NCBI GenBank assembly: GCA_964405455.1
Contig: CAYOOA010000050.1
Location: forward strand, 1 to 16,193
Length of the DNA: 16,193 bases
Reading direction: 5' to 3'
From: CALESS01 sp964405455
GTDB taxonomy: Bacteria; Chloroflexota; Anaerolineae; Anaerolineales; Anaerolineaceae
Shown here: piece after piece, positions 14,844 through 16,193 of the stretch
Layout: each line of letters opens with the position of its first letter
Numbering within the stretch: position 1 is the stretch's first letter
Made by a program: the position numbers and the translations under genes
Notes under the pieces: model-generated
What the model was told of the DNA's origin: nothing
The model's input: only the letters and a program-made list of their open reading frames with translations
The model's database searches: none

Positions 14844-14849
14844 ATCATA
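14844..14849 (-). promoter_or_regulatory. TATGAT -10 box, candidate leaderless promoter of the signalling locus
   Basis: TATGAT on the minus strand ends seven bases before the ATG at 14836, so transcription would begin at the start codon. There is no Shine-Dalgarno sequence upstream of either candidate ATG. A loose TTCCAT lies 16 bases upstream of the box. Confidence 0.4.
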
Positions 14850-14900
14850 GCATGATTAATTCAAAATGGAAGAAATATTTGCCAGATTGAGATTAACAAT

Positions 14901-14934
14901 ATAGTAAAGCCGGCCTACAGGCCGGCTTTACTAT
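14901..14934 (-). terminator. Strong 16-bp stem terminator between lipoprotein gene and signalling locus
   Basis: Bases 14901-14916 (ATAGTAAAGCCGGCCT) are perfectly complementary to 14919-14934 around AC. The stem has a GC core with A-rich 5' and T-rich 3' flanks, and the minus strand continues ATTGTTAATC. It begins 17 bp after the lipoprotein stop codon and should stop that transcript before the signalling promoter. By symmetry it may also work on the plus strand. Confidence 0.75.
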
Positions 14935-14950
14935 AAAAACATCAGGGGTC

Positions 14951-15898
14951 TTATGGGGTGGGATTTTCCCAGTAACTCACTTCATCCACCGAGATGACAA
15001 AATTGTCCGTTTCCTTGGCATAGACAAACAGGCCGAAGTTACCCTTCGTGAACTGGGTATCTTTGGCTTCACCCAACATCACGCCGTTGATGTACACGAT
15101 CAGCCGGCTGCCAACCGCCATGATGCCCAACCGGTTGGTCTGGCCGCTGCCGCCCTTGATGGCGCTGTTCGTCGTGTAATTAATCAGCGTGGTCATGGTG
15201 CCCTTGGGCTTGGTTTCACCATCCCACTTGCGCAGGAAGTAATGTCCGTCGCAGGTCAGCCCCACCAGGTAGCCCTGGTCCGGGGTGGTCGGTTCAGGTA
15301 CGCGGAAGATGAAGCCGTACTGGTCGTTGCCAGTGCAACTGCCGGTCTTGACCGTCATTTCGAGGTAGAAATCGGTCAGCTCGGGCCAGGTAAGCCGCCA
15401 GCCGGCGGTTTGTTCCAACCCGGTCAAGAGCAGTTGGCCGTCCTTGAAGTCGATGGCCGTGTATTTGTCGCTGCCGGTCGGCCAGTTGTTGTCGCTGTCC
15501 ATCGGATCCCGCCAACCGGGGTTGCCCAGCCGGGTGCGCGGATCACCGGCAATTGCGGTTGAGGTGGGACCGGGTTGCGTGGCGGTTGGAGCTTCCGTGG
15601 GCGCCAGCGTGGCTGTTGGCTGTACCTGGCTGGCCGTGGGCGTGGCAGTGATGACAATGATGGTCGGCGTGATCAGCTCCGGGGTGGGCGTTGACTGGAT
15701 TTCCTTGGGCTGCTCGGTCGCCGTCGCCGCGGGGGGTAGGGTGGCTGCGCCGCCTGGCTGGCCAGTCTCTGTGGGCATTTCGGTCAAAAGCTCGGCCACC
15801 TTGGTGGCCAGGTCGGAATCACTGGGCGGGTTGTTCGGCGTTCCGCAGGCAGATAAGAGAACGGCCGCCAACAAGGCCATGGCGATGATTTTCTTCAT
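14951..15898 (-). CDS. Lipoprotein with Thr/Pro stalk and beta-sandwich-like domain
   Basis: A 315-residue exported lipoprotein. Residues 1-17 form a lipoprotein signal peptide, with lipobox LLSAC placing the lipidated Cys at 18. A low-complexity linker rich in Thr, Pro and Ala (about 42-117; repeats such as TATPTAS, PTATLAPTEAPTATQ) acts as a wall-spanning stalk, a feature common in Chloroflexota surface proteins. The C-terminal domain (about 126-313) has an alternating strand pattern with WRLTWPELTDFYLEMTVKT, DQYGFIFRVP, LIVYINGVMLGEA and GNFGLFVYA. This resembles laminin-G/concanavalin-like sandwiches of the 3-keto-disaccharide hydrolase (DUF1080) group. No catalytic residues can be named; binding of a glycan or surface ligand is inferred. 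GGAGG seven bases before the ATG fixes the start. Confidence 0.88.
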   Translation of the reverse strand: MKKIIAMALLAAVLLSACGTPNNPPSDSDLATKVAELLTEMPTETGQPGGAATLPPAATATEQPKEIQSTPTPELITPTIIVITATPTASQVQPTATLAPTEAPTATQPGPTSTAIAGDPRTRLGNPGWRDPMDSDNNWPTGSDKYTAIDFKDGQLLLTGLEQTAGWRLTWPELTDFYLEMTVKTGSCTGNDQYGFIFRVPEPTTPDQGYLVGLTCDGHYFLRKWDGETKPKGTMTTLINYTTNSAIKGGSGQTNRLGIMAVGSRLIVYINGVMLGEAKDTQFTKGNFGLFVYAKETDNFVISVDEVSYWENPTP

Positions 15899-16059
15899 TT
15901 CAGTCCTCCAGGGTAAAACAGATTCATAACATAGACGCTGAGCATATCTTCCGGGTTCCCTTTGGAAATTTCTGGCAGGGCTGAATCAGCCGTTGATTGT
16001 TATTCCACCGTAGACCTACAAACTTCCGGCTGCTTCACCCTCACCAGGGGATCGGCCCC

Positions 16060-16193
16060 CTACCCGGCCTTATAGCCGATCTGGCGCAGGAAGTTTTTGC
16101 GCCAGGCGATATCCGCCTCGCCTTCAATGCCTTTGGGCTTTTGGCCTTCGATGATGCCCAGGATGCCGCGCCCGCTGCCGTTATCGGCCACGA
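16060..16193 (-). CDS. C-terminus of a probable adenosine-specific kinase family protein (partial)
   Basis: The minus strand is open from the window edge to a TAG at 16060-16062 and encodes a 43-residue C-terminus: VADNGSGRGILGIIEGQKPK, then GIEGEADIAWRKNFLRQIGY and KAG. The GRG(I/V)LG(I/V)(I/V)(D/E)G...KGIE..(E/A)D..WRK.FLR.IGYK pattern matches my memory of the end of the adenosine-specific kinase family (PF04008, formerly DUF355), small proteins common in archaea and some bacteria. The N-terminal three quarters lie outside the window, so the assignment is provisional. The 161 bp between it and the lipoprotein gene (15899-16059) show no gene and no clear terminator, only a small GGCTGA-A-TCAGCC inverted repeat at 15979-15991. 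Confidence 0.65.
   Translation of the reverse strand, partial: VADNGSGRGILGIIEGQKPKGIEGEADIAWRKNFLRQIGYKAG

Noticed and set aside
15979..15991. GGCTGA-A-TCAGCC inverted repeat as terminator of the partial right-hand gene
   Set aside because: The stem is short, lies about 70 bp past the stop codon, and no T-tract follows on the minus strand.

Overview
The window looks like a chromosomal piece of a moderately GC-rich Chloroflexota bacterium, probably of the Anaerolineae type. This is inferred from the Thr/Pro-rich lipoprotein linker, the receiver-GAF-kinase architectures, the large PAS-GGDEF-EAL proteins, and TATAAT-type promoters followed by very short leaders. No rRNA, convincing tRNA, CRISPR array or transposase gene is visible.

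Left part (1-5000), housekeeping and accessory genes. A perfect palindrome opens the window. An NTF2/SnoaL-like gene follows, directly abutted by a lipoprotein-type nucleoside hydrolase (both +). A GNAT acetyltransferase (-) and an ABC-F ATPase (-) are separated by about 270 bp that forms a MITE-like element: imperfect 31-bp inverted termini beginning ACCACGGA, with two REP-like hairpins inside. A histidine phosphatase (+) is divergent from the ABC-F gene.

Central part (5012-14849), a five-gene minus-strand signalling locus. In transcription order it holds: (1) a receiver-GAF-HATPase protein whose receiver lacks the phosphoacceptor Asp and whose dimerisation helix lacks the H-box His; (2) a receiver-GAF-PAS-histidine kinase with a complete kinase core but another degenerate receiver; (3) a membrane Cache-PAS-PAS-GGDEF-EAL protein with every signature residue intact; (4) a soluble GAF-like/PAS-GGDEF-EAL paralogue with both active sites degraded but the RxxD I-site kept; (5) an uncharacterised 357-residue protein translationally coupled to (4) by an ATGA overlap. 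Genes 1-2 are 10 bp apart, genes 3-4 are 19 bp apart and genes 4-5 overlap. The 208-bp gap between 2 and 3 contains a weak hairpin and a TATAAT box, so two transcription units are possible. A strong hairpin isolates the locus upstream, and a palindrome plus T-tract probably ends it.

The notable pattern is that each signalling family is present as a competent member next to a degenerate one. I infer that the degenerate members act as receptors or allosteric partners, making this a candidate locus joining a two-component kinase input to c-di-GMP metabolism and an unknown effector.

Right part (14951-16193): a lipoprotein with a Thr/Pro-rich stalk and a carbohydrate-binding-like C-terminal domain (-), then the C-terminal 43 codons of a probable adenosine-specific kinase family protein (-) cut by the window edge.
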